Part shown: positions 34,239-44,526 of the stretch, piece by piece
Layout of the letters: each line of letters starts with the position of its first letter
How positions within the stretch are numbered: the first letter of the stretch is position 1
From: Helichrysum umbraculigerum
Taxonomy: Eukaryota; Streptophyta; Magnoliopsida; Asterales; Asteraceae
NCBI GenBank assembly: GCA_949592205.1
Contig: CATIUR010000002.1
Location: 1,803,001 to 1,867,000 of the forward strand
Length of the DNA: 64,000 bases
Reading direction: 5' to 3'
Made by a program: the position numbers and the translations under genes
Notes under the pieces: generated by a model
What the model was told of the DNA's origin: nothing
Seen by the model: only the letters and a program-made list of their open reading frames with translations
The model's database searches: none

Positions 34239-36424
34239 ATGAAGATGGAAGCTGGTTGGATTCGAGCCTTAATGGTGGGACTGGTCGGAGTCTTGTTCCC
34301 CTTGTTGGTTCAAGCTCGAATTCGTCATTACAAGTTTAATGTGAGTTCAATATAGAGTTTATTGTTTCAAAATGTATTATAAGTTGCCTCTTTTAGTATT
34401 GTATGAGACATACCTTCATTTGTTTATTGTATATAATATATATTGAGTGTCAATCCGTCCATTGTATGTACCTACGCAAATGAATAACGTCTCCATCCAC
34501 TGGTACGTACCTACGCAAATGAATAAGTACTAGCTGTTTGGTCCTAAATTAACACGTAAATATAAGACTTAATTACCAAGGAGTATTTTATTTGGCAGGC
34601 ATGGAATCCGACAACTACGCACAGGATGGGCAGACGGGCCAGCATACATAACACAATGCCCAATCCAGCCCGGACAGAACTACGTATATAACTTTACTAT
34701 TACTGGGCAACGGGGCACACTTTTATGGCATGCTCATATTTTATGGCTAAGATCTACTGTTCATGGTGCCATTGTTATCTTGCCTAAACTAAGTGTTCCA
34801 TATCCATTTCCTAAACCCCATATGGAACAACTAGTCATCTTAGGTGAGAGCTAAGAACTTCAATTCCTCCTTAAATTCGATATTTTGATATATGATCAAG
34901 CTACTATTAATGGTGAAAGGAACAATTAAGAAGAGTACTATATATCATATCCTAAATTATGTGAAACTATCTATGATCTGAGTTATATATTGTTCATATG
35001 TTGACCATGTAGCTAGCTAGCGTTAAAATAAAAGAGGATTCATTTGTGGTTGGGTTGATGATTGTAGGTGAATGGTGGAAAATCAGATACTGAAAAATTG
35101 ATCAATCAAGCATTGAAATCTGGGTTGGCACCAAACGTCTCGGATGCTCATACTGTTAATGGTCATCCTGGACGAACCCATGGCTGTCAGACGCAAGGTA
35201 CGCATGTATAGTAATGATCCAAGAATTAAAACTTAACTGGACCATTTTCTGACGGGCTAGACTTCATTATTAATACAATTATGTACAGTAAAAAAAATAT
35301 TATTTTTTCTTTCGTCTAAATGAAATTTTGTTAATGCAGGAGGGTTTCATTTGAGTGTAGAAAACGGAAAATCTTACATGCTACATATAATCAATGCTGC
35401 ACTCAACGAAAGAACTCTTCTTTAAGATTGCTGGACACAAACTCAAGGTGGTTGAAGTGGATGCCGTCTATGTCAAACCCTTCAAAACCGACACAATCGT
35501 CATTGCACCGGGCCAAACCACCAATGCCATCATCACTGCAGACAAGAAATCGGGTAAATACATGATGATCGCCTCCCCATTCATGGACTCACCTATTGCT
35601 GTCGACAACAGGACTGCCACCGCTACCATCCACTACACTGGAACCCATTCCTCATCCACAGCCATCCTAACCACCCCAGTGCCCCACCGCCACTAAATGC
35701 CACCACGGTTGCAAACAAATTTATAAATTCTCTCCGTAGTTTGAATTCCAAAAGGTTTCCTGCCAAAGTGCCTTTAAAAATTGATCATTCATTATTTTTC
35801 ACAGTGGGGCTTGGCATCAACCCTTGCCCGACATGTAAAGCAGGTAATGGAAGTCGAGTTGTAGCGGGCAGAAACAATGTTACATTTTTGTTATGCCCAC
35901 CACAGCTCTTCTTCAAGCAGATAATTTTAAAAATAAACAAGTCTTTACTACTGATTTCCCAGGTAACCCACCTATTGCTTTTAATTACACCGGAACCACA
36001 CCCCCAAATATGGCTACAAATAATGGAACTAAACTCTATCGTCTAAAATACAACTCTACCGTTCAATTAGTACTACAAGACACAAGTATTATTGCTGCAG
36101 AGAACCACCGATTCATCTCCATGGGTTCAACTTTTTTGCAGTTGGCAAGGGAATTGGTACCCAAAAAAATTTAACCTTGTGGACCCTGTTGAGAGAAACA
36201 CTATTGGTGTGCCTTCTGGTGGTTGGGTAGCTATTCGATTTCGAGCTGATAATCCAGGTGTGTGGTTCTTGCATTGTCATTTGGAAGTGCACACAACTTG
36301 GGGATTAAAATGGCGTTTTTGGTTGATAATGGAAACGGGCCAAATGAGTCGGTTTTGCCACCTCCAAAGGATCTTCCAAAATGCCAGAAGAAAAGAGAAA
36401 TATATAAACAGAGATGTGTGTTGA
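34239..36424 (+). pseudogene. Laccase (multicopper oxidase) pseudogene
   Basis: Plant laccases oxidise monolignols in the cell wall. Exon 1 (34239-34340) encodes a signal peptide and RHYKFN. Exon 2 is almost wholly lost: only NNVSIHW remains, beside a direct duplication of about 20 bp (34468-34487 and 34506-34525). Exon 3 (34599-34843) is intact, with HGIRQLRTGW and LLWHAHILW copper ligands. Exon 4 (35068-35197) has one extra A in the WWK codons. The last exons carry further one-base shifts near 35411 (INAALNE...), 35680, 35890, 36110 (the HLHG region) and 36310, yet keep GVWFLHCHLEVHTTWGL. With at least six frame errors and a missing exon the gene cannot make a laccase. Clustered one-base indels could in part be sequencing errors, but the loss of exon 2 could not. 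Confidence 0.88.
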
Positions 36425-38772
36425 TTATAGGGATTTATTAGTTGAAAATCTACCGTTTTTTTTCTAGTGATTTGTTAGTTGTGGAATGACATATCATCAA
36501 CGTTTTTTAGCAAGTTTTTTTTTTTCAAATAATAATAATAATAATAATAATAAATTAGGCCTGGCCCGTGAAATATAATGGCCCAGTGCGAAAACAAAAA
36601 ATGGCCCTTTAAAAACATAATAGAACGTCTATCTTTAATAATATCCTACAATTTGGGTAGCAAGTATTACGTCAAATTCAATCTTACTATACGTTCAAGC
36701 TCTCCCCCATCGATAGTTGGAAGCAGAGCTATATCATATAATAAATCCCAAACCATACTCCTTACACGTCTACGACAACCAACAATTTACAAATTTAATA
36801 TATATAACATCAGATCACTAAAAGCCAAATATATAAATTGAATAATCAAAGTAATAAAATTGAAGACTGAACTACTCCGTAATATTTAAGGGCAAAAAAA
36901 ACTCAATAATTAATAAATAAAGAATCTATGGATCGATTGGAATACTAACTTTTAAGAATATAGGATGGTTGATTAGGTTTGACACAACTAAAAGCAGTCT
37001 ATCGACAACCATATACATGCAACTTATATGCGATAATGTCAAACAAACACAAGATTTGTTATTACATAATAATAAAGTAAATGTTTAGTAAGCAAAACAA
37101 AATAAATAACCAATACATAACATAGATAGTCATGTCAAGTTACTTCATCTAAAGCCAAATACTTTTCGAGATTATAGTGAACAAAACAATTTGAAGCAAG
37201 TCTAGTATAAGAAAATATTTCGAGAAGATATACTTGTAAAATATTATTATTTGAAACAACTTTCATAGTCGTATGATAATCTGATACGTATTAAACTTTG
37301 ATTTATCCTACTATATATATCCTGATGATGATGATGATGAAACTATTTAGCTATAATTTGTACAATTTTTTTTTCTTGTACTATGATAATATATACTAAT
37401 CATCATATTTACATACGAAATGTAATGAGAATCAATAAGTTGATTTGGTGGGAGTTATTTGGTGAAAGAAGGTGAAAAAGGTAGTTTAGGGAAGTTACTT
37501 ACAAGTTTATTTTTATTGGTAGATGATTCTTAGTGGGTACCTTTGTAACCGACAAAAAAAACCTCCCATAACTGAAATTATGAATGAAAGACGTTCACGA
37601 TTTGAAGTCAACTTGATCGAAAGGCTGAGATTCGAAGTCAACGGAATGAAGGTTACACGACCCGGCGGCAATATATATATATATATAGAATTTTGTTTCC
37701 ACTGTGATTTATAAAAACTGTACGTGCTATTAAAGATTGAAAACTCCTGCATTTACCAGGATGGTAAATGTAGAGTTCTATTATATGAATAGTAATAATA
37801 TTATTATTTTTATTTATTTTACAAAGCTATATAGATTTAATATAATACTATAAGTTTAGGATGATTAAAATTAATAATTTATTTCTAAGTAAAATTTATA
37901 TATATAACAATAAAAAATATTGTAGTTAAAATTTTGAATGTTTTACTCCACCAATCAAAAATAAAAATTATAGATTAATTTATATGTTATAAATAATTTT
38001 CAAAATGTACATTTTAAAAATTGTATCTACTTTAACTCGCATAAACTTTCAAACGCACGATTAATTAGTGAGTTATTTTTTAAATAATCGGTTAACTCAA
38101 TATATATAACAATACGATTTCATTGTGCTTTATTTGGTATCGTGATTTATTGGAGAAGATGGAACTATGTAATCATTAGTTCGACAAACTAAAAGATTTT
38201 TAAAACAATAATTCTAATGTCATTAATTTGACACATTAACGATCTTTTTTTTAATATTGTTGAAAATTTGGTGTTATCATTTTTGATATGAATGTGAGCA
38301 ACATATAGGGGTATGATATATTGTAATGAAATGCATTAAATAATGAATGGATGGGTATGGAATGTAATTATGCTTCACACAAAATGTATTGATAGTTGGA
38401 CTGAGAGTTACATGGTAGGGAACACGGGAATTTTGTACAATTTTAACTTAATGTTTATGGAATTAGCTTCATATGTTAACAAGTACTACAACATATTACA
38501 CATAAAAAAAAATAGCTTCCACGAATGAATTTAATTTTTTTTAAGAGTTAATTATATTATGATGCATATGAACGTTGAAAATATTATTATCAAGATCAAA
38601 CTATTTTATTCATGTTAAGAATTATATTAATTAATAACTTTTATATAGCTAATGATGTTTTATTAAAAATGTAACCATTTCATTTTTCGCTGGAACGTGC
38701 GAGTTAAAAGATACTCGTTTAATCTATAAAGCAATCAAAAAGATACCGATGCTTCTGCACATAGTTGATATA
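36425..38772. other. AT-rich intergenic DNA, no gene seen
   Basis: It includes an AAT microsatellite at about 36528-36553, a (TA)n run near 37671-37686 and a perfect 8-bp stem hairpin CATTTACC-AGGAT-GGTAAATG near 37750. Short ORFs here lack motifs. No transposon boundaries were recognised. Confidence 0.5.
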
Positions 38773-39051
38773 AACAATGACTAAATAGCCTAGTGGTAAG
38801 GGCATCCCATGACTTCCTAGAGGTCATGGGTTCGATTCCTGCCATGGGTATTATTTATCATAAAGGTACCTACCACCAATGAAGCGCATAGCCCACAACG
38901 TTAATGCTTAGTCGGTGCGAGTTTCGGCTCGTACGTTGTGGTATATGTGATTGAGGTGATTTACCCGGCGATGTTGGACCTTGTGGGGGGTTCGTTCGTG
39001 CTCCATTGAAATATGGAGCGGCTCCAGTGGGTGGCCCAAATACCCATTTTT
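38773..39051 (+). mobile_element. SINE, 279 bp, tRNA-derived, TSD TAGTTGATATA
   Basis: An 11-bp duplication TAGTTGATATA lies at 38762-38772 and 39052-39062. The head has an RNA polymerase III box A (TAGCCTAGTGG, 38786-38796) and box B (GGTTCGATTCC, 38829-38839) with tRNA-like spacing. The body continues for 200 bp beyond and ends in a short T run. Box positions, total length and duplication all fit a full-length SINE rather than a tRNA gene. SINEs move with LINE-encoded enzymes. Confidence 0.9.
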
Positions 39052-39196
39052 TAGTTGATATATGAAGCACGTAACACAAACTTAATTGAATTGGGGCTAA
39101 AGTTCAAGTATCTTGGACCTCGAGAAAAAATGTCCCATCTAAAACTTTGCCCCTCTGCAATGGCCTAGTCAGCACATTCCAAAGGTCGGGCCTAAT

Positions 39197-39209
39197 AATA
39201 ATAATAATA

Positions 39210-39246
<37 letters not shown>
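39197..39246. repeat. (AAT)n microsatellite
   Basis: About sixteen AAT units with one interruption. Confidence 0.9.
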
Positions 39247-39748
39247 TTGAGAGTAAACATTTGGGACAAAGTTTTAGGTGGTGAAAAAAGAAACTTATCA
39301 CATCGACTAAAAGATTTCTCTAATAGATAAATAGCCGAGTAACAATTTAATGGAAGTATGTTGCCATTAATTAGATTGCCATACGTACATTGTGTTGCTT
39401 TGATCTAATTACATCTTGTATCTTATCTTGTCTCAAACTTAACCTCCTAAGAGGATCTTCAAAATAGAATTCGTGTTTATCAATGAAGTGTTATTTCTTG
39501 TTAAAAACAAAGTTATGTAGTATTTCATTTATAAGTACAATGAAAGTGGTCTAATAACTAATTAAATTATTATAGAATGAACATCTAAAGGAAATAATTC
39601 AATTGAAATGAGAATATATTATATTACTACCAATATAAATAGATAGTGATTGTGCATAATTGCTGTCTCGTTCGTCCGTCCCTACTCCACACGAAAGGTC
39701 AAAACTCGGAGTCATACTCATTCCCATTCTTCCTTTCCTTGTAATATA

Positions 39749-40633
39749 CTCCCTCCGTCCCAAATTAAATGTCCTGTATCAGATTTGGAAGTCTTTCTTT
39801 TTCAACTTTGACCTTAAATATTTTTGTTTGTGTTACATATTAGTTTATGAAAATTATGTAGGGAAAAATATATCATACCCGAATAAAGTTTCATTATTAT
39901 AACGAATTTAATACGATACAAATCACAAACCGTATAATACAAAAGTAATTCATATACAATTACTGTAACGGAATGTAAGAAAGCAAAAGAAAGAAGTAGA
40001 AAAAGGATATCAACGAATGATAAGCCGAGTCGCGTGTTTGACACGGTTCCCTTAAAACAGATTCGCCGTCTATTTCCCAGGGTACAACGGCCGAAGCAGT
40101 AGTACTGCCGGACTTGAAGCATATGCCTGAAAATATTGTCATAGTTGTTTGTAAGCCCACCGCATGTTTGCTCCTAATTTGACCAAAAACGTTAGATCCA
40201 TATGTAACAAGAACAAACTTTCAACCTTACAAAACTAATGTTAGAACTATGTGTGTGTATATATTTCTATGAAGCTAAGGTTGTTTCTATATTATTCATT
40301 AGAGAGCAAAATCTCTATGTTATATCTAATGTGAGGGAAAACAAAAAGATATATATTAATGACCATAAAATGCCATTAGTGTTTAGAGGTTTTAGAAATA
40401 TGTGAAGTCATATTTAATTATAACCTTTAAACACCCATAGAATATCAATTGTCATTCACATAATTTCAATTTATTTCCAACAAATTATACCAATGAAAAT
40501 ATATTTAAAATCCAATCCATACATATATTTTGCATCAAGTATTATATAACACAAACAAATATATTTAAGGTCAAAGTTGAAAAGGGAAGACTCAAAAAGT
40601 CAAACCAGGACACTTAATTTGGGACAGAGGGAG
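39749..40633. mobile_element. Composite Stowaway-like element with an inserted foreign core, 885 bp
   Basis: TA flanks both sides. The ends are CTCCCTCCGTCCCAAATTAA and TTAATTTGGGACAGAGGGAG. The outer arms (about 39749-39880 and 40480-40633) match the two halves of the 254-bp element at 24091, including TTTTTGTTTGTGTTA and its complement. Between them lie roughly 600 bp absent from that relative. The core includes a GC-richer patch at about 40010-40170 that, on the minus strand, follows an acceptor-like TATTTTCAG and reads SGSTTASAVVPWEIDGES in one frame. I do not recognise the product. Capture of host DNA or a second insertion are both possible. Confidence 0.55.
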
Positions 40634-40639
40634 TACATA

Positions 40640-41112
40640 TCTTACATCTTACATATAATTAAACCAAAAACAACTGATTGTTTAAGATTCTAAAAGTAAA
40701 AAAAAAAATTGGAATGTATGATGTATGCATGTTTATATTTAGATTTGTATATATGACAATTTCCAATCTACAACAATGTTTAGTTGTTTACACTCATATT
40801 CAATTGAATATCTTTACTAATTTCGATTTAGTCGCTCGCGTTGTCGTGGGTCTCAAAGGGGTGATGATATTTCCACCCAGCTTTTTGATAGATTCACCAC
40901 ACTTATGCAATTAAAACTTGTACTATACAATCCAGAGATGCACAGTTTTTGTGGATTTATCATAATTCTTGGTGGATTTATCATCACCCGTCTCAAAGTT
41001 ATACACATATGAAATTAACACTTTACATTTAACACACTAACATATATACTAATTAATTACATTAAAAAATAAAAAATAAAACTTTAAATCTATAATAATT
41101 TTCAATTTAGTT
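40640..41112. other. AT-rich DNA with a degenerate Helitron-like hairpin
   Basis: No gene is seen. A GCTCGCGTTGTCGTGGG hairpin-like word near 40833 resembles the better ends at 41113 and 42268 but has no CTRRT after it. Confidence 0.35.
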
Positions 41113-41140
41113 CCGCATTGTCGCGGGACTTTAAGCTAAT
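41113..41140 (+). mobile_element. Helitron-like 3' terminus
   Basis: CCGCATTGTCGCGG forms a short stem and is followed nine bases later by CTAAT, which fits the CTRRT rule. It shares CGNGTTGTCG-type hairpin sequence with 42268. The 5' end was not found. Confidence 0.4.
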
Positions 41141-41943
41141 CCTGTGGAGGAATTTGAACCCTTCAATGGGGTTTTTCAACTTCATCTAATGATCTAGATT
41201 TGATTAAAATAATTACACTTCCCCCTTTAAATATTAATTATTATTAAATATATTAATAAATTTTATTTGGCTAATAATACTATTAAATAAAATAATACAA
41301 AAAAATAAAAACCATATAACTTTCATGACATATTCTTACTATTAATGAATTTTTTCACAAATTTAAACAAAATCAATACTATCTAAAATAAAAAAAATTC
41401 ATTAAATTTATTTTCTTAATTTTAATTATTTATTTCTATCCCCATATATATAATACATCATTTTCCACGTTTTCTCTCATATTGATATTAATCCACAACA
41501 ATCTCAACTTCTTTCAAAAAATTATCCATCCCAAATATCAAGTGTAGTTGAACATTTCAAAAGTTCAAAAAATTAGAAGGTATGATATATGCATTTTTAA
41601 GTTTCTGTATTACTTTTTATTCGTCTTCTTTGCGGACTTTGACAGGTTATATTCTTAATATATTTATGCACACAATCACATATACATACAACTGTTTGAA
41701 CAGTTTCACTTAATTAATCTGTTAACAATTTTGCAATATAGCATCTCAACATAGTTAATTTCAACAATTGATGATACTAATGTCCCCAATGATCAACTGA
41801 TCAAATTCAAAGAATAGGCAGGTAATATTATTAATTATAATTTATAAATATAATTGATATAACTACATAACTAATCCTCTTTTATTATACGAATACACTT
41901 ATAGAGATCCCACAAGTATCCAACTCACTATTTGGATCTCACA

Positions 41944-42260
41944 TGATTACTACATGATAAGATTTGATCGAAAATATAATGATGGTCGGGTTCTTTCAAC
42001 TTCGAAATGAACGTGCATACTTGCAACTATTATTTTTTATTCTTTAACGAAAAAAATTGACCTACATATATATTACAACTAAATTTACATTTAGCAACCG
42101 GTATGAACGTAAATACTTGCAACTATTTTAATTTTATTAGAAGTTACTTTTGATTACTACATAATATAATATGATGAAAAATATAATGGCGACCGAGTTC
42201 TTTCAACTTCAGTATGAACATGGATACTTGCACCTATTTAATTTTATTAGAAGTTAAATT
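41944..42260. repeat. Two degenerate copies of a ~90-bp unit about 207 bp apart
   Basis: GATTACTACATRATA...TTCTTTCAACTTC...ATACTTGCAMCTATT occurs at about 41945 and again at about 42152. A shorter piece (GTAAATACTTGCAACTATT) lies between them near 42109. The block precedes a Helitron-like terminus and may be its interior. Confidence 0.6.
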
Positions 42261-42267
42261 TGAGTTG

Positions 42268-42293
42268 CCCGCGTTGTCGCAGATCTTAAATCT

Positions 42294-42296
<3 letters not shown>
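42268..42296 (+). mobile_element. Helitron-like 3' terminus next to a GT microsatellite
   Basis: CCCGCGTTGTCGCAG is an imperfect stem followed by CTGGT, and then the (GT)n run. It is related by eye to the terminus at 41113. Confidence is low because the stem has decayed and the GT run obscures the end. Confidence 0.35.

Positions 42297-42348
<52 letters not shown>
42295..42348. repeat. (GT)27 microsatellite
   Basis: Twenty-seven uninterrupted GT units. Confidence 0.97.
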
Positions 42349-42356
<8 letters not shown>

Positions 42357-42362
42357 CATATA

Positions 42363-42606
42363 TCATATAGTATATATATAAAGAAAACCCAAACTCACCT
42401 TAGCTTGCCACATCATCCCCATTAAAATTATATTTAATTAATTAATTAATAACATTATATTGTTATTATTTATATCATATCATATCATATATAGTATATA
42501 TATATAAAGAAAACCCAAACTCACCTTAGTTTGCCACATCATCCCCATTAAAATTATATTTAATTAATTAATTAATAACATTATATTGTTATTATTTATA
42601 TTATCT
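42363..42606. repeat. Tandem direct duplication of a 122-bp unit
   Basis: Two nearly identical copies begin at 42363 and 42485. Each starts TCATATA, includes AAAGAAAACCCAAACTCACC and TTGCCACATCATCC, and ends in a TTAATTAATTAATAAC stretch. A start in TC followed by a TATATAAAG stretch resembles Helitron 5' ends. With the CTAGT terminus at 43634 downstream, a Helitron whose 5' end is doubled is a reasonable guess. Confidence 0.75.
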
Positions 42607-43600
42607 TTATAACAATTTTTTAATTTTATTTTTATTTTTTTTTTATCATTAGATGTTTTATTTTTTATACTTCATTATTTTGCCATTTTACACATGTCCA
42701 TTTGCACTTATCATAATTTTAATCTTATTTAACATTTGAGATAATTAATTAAGAAAATAAATCCAAACATATAAGCATTATTATTATTATTATTATCTTA
42801 TCTTAAGTTTTATATAACTAAGAATAAATGCACTCTTAAGTTGACACATCACGATTCCCCTTTTTCTTTTCTTTTCTCTCTTTTTCTTTTATCAAATTAG
42901 TGTATAATAATAATAATCATAGTTTAAATAATTATACTACCTCCTATAGGTCTATTAATTTCATGCTTATACTTTCATAGTACATCTACATATTTGTATT
43001 TTTTTTATATCAAAAGTCAATTATCTAAAATAGAAACAGACGTTTATCTATCACAAATATCACTAATAAAAACTATGTATCAATTTATCATAATTCTATC
43101 AATGTGATATTGTGATACATGACACGTTATCATTATTTCTGAATTTCGAGGTTACATGTTGCGTTGTACCATATTGCTAGAATTATAATGAAAGTGATTT
43201 GATTTATGTTCCTACTAATTTTGATAGTTGATTTCAAAATTTCAAACTACGTTAATGGTCATTTCTATTTTAGGGAATTTTATTATATACTTTTGTTTCC
43301 TTATTAAGATAATAAGCCGTTTTAATTAAAAGAGTTACGAATAATTTTCAACGGTTAGATTTGTGATGTTGTTTCAAATTTTCAAGCTATTAGATTTAAC
43401 TTTTAATCTAAGTTTTACTTTTTAGTATTTTTTTTATTTGAAAGTACTTAATTATTCAACAACGATAAAAGGTTTGTTAAGTTTTATAATTAGTTATACA
43501 TTATCATCGTTATGCATGATAGTTTATTTACGTTATGATTAAACATTAACTTTGAATAAATACATAGTTGTATAGAGTTATATTAAACTTTTCGGAAGTA

Positions 43601-43632
43601 GGCCGTCCATCGGACGACCGTAATATTTACTA

Positions 43633-43634
<2 letters not shown>
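43601..43634 (+). mobile_element. Helitron-like 3' terminus
   Basis: GGCCGTCC-ATC-GGACGACC forms an eight-base stem with one mismatch and is followed by a ten-base gap and CTAGT at 43630-43634. A long AT microsatellite follows directly. A possible 5' end is the TC at 42363 or 42485, which would give an element of about 1.2 kb without coding capacity. Confidence 0.55.

Positions 43635-43713
<79 letters not shown>
43635..43713. repeat. (AT)n microsatellite
   Basis: About forty uninterrupted AT units, directly between a Helitron-like terminus and the next MITE. Confidence 0.95.
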
Positions 43714-43717
<4 letters not shown>

Positions 43718-44277
43718 TTAGTGATCCAAAGGGAAATGCCTTTTTTGGGGGAAGTGGGAAGCGTTATTATTCATCATGAAGCATCTTACAATTATCAATC
43801 AAAACATTAATGAAATTTTTTTTACTGGTAAATAGTAATCAAAATTGATGCTATAGATAATATATTAACAAATGAATTTAATTTTTAGTTCATAACATTA
43901 TTTGATGAATATTTATTTAATAAATTGTTAACATTCATCATGATGAATGTTAACTAACATTCATTACGATGAATGAATGTTAAAACATCACATTATATAA
44001 AAAATATTTTTATTGTTAACATGCATCACAATGAATGTTAACTAACATTCACTGTAATGAATATTAAAGGATTTGGGTCTAATATTCATAAATCGATGTT
44101 ACAACTTGCAGAAAAAATTTATCGGAGAAGCTTAACATTCATAGCATCGATTCTGGTTGACATTTACTAAATTTTAGTCGCTTTTTGTGAGATTTGTATG
44201 GGTGAAGGTAATGTGATTCTTGATGAATAATAATACTTCCCCCCTTCCCCTAAAAAATGTATTTTCCTCTGAATCAT

Positions 44278-44281
<4 letters not shown>
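43714..44281. mobile_element. MITE with ~55-bp inverted repeats inside TA repeats
   Basis: The left arm reads TAGGTTAGTGATCCAAAGG and the right arm is its degenerate complement. The two arms match for about 55 bases, including TTTTTTRGGGGAAG and TTATTATTCATC. The inner part holds several ACATTCATNRNGATGAATGTT palindromes. Both ends abut TA microsatellites (43635-43713 and 44282-44326), which hide any target duplication. The superfamily is uncertain. Confidence 0.65.
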
Positions 44282-44329
<48 letters not shown>

Positions 44330-44377
44330 AGAGAGAGAGAGTATAATCATAATCAATAATCAATAAATAAATACTAT

Positions 44378-44432
<55 letters not shown>

Positions 44433-44526
44433 TTCTTATTTTTTATTATTAATACACTCTCTTATTTTCATTAATTAATATATATAATTTAACATATTTA
44501 TAAAACATATAAACAAAATGTAAGTA
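44282..44526. repeat. Microsatellite cluster
   Basis: (TA)n at about 44282-44326, a short GA run, then (AAT)n at about 44379-44432, followed by AT-rich DNA up to the target duplication AAGTA (44522-44526) of the gypsy element. Confidence 0.85.

Noticed and set aside
37745..37770. A Helitron end at the CATTTACC/GGTAAATG hairpin
   Set aside because: The stem is perfect but no CTRRT follows at the expected distance, and it is AT-rich.
38786..38850. A tRNA gene at this place
   Set aside because: Boxes A and B are good, but the anticodon and acceptor arms do not fold as a tRNA, and an 11-bp duplication encloses 279 bp; it is the head of a SINE.
42295..44432. A CRISPR-like or satellite array in the repeat-rich stretch
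   Set aside because: The repeats are simple dinucleotide and trinucleotide microsatellites and one doubled 122-bp unit, with no regular spacers; CRISPR is not expected in plant DNA.
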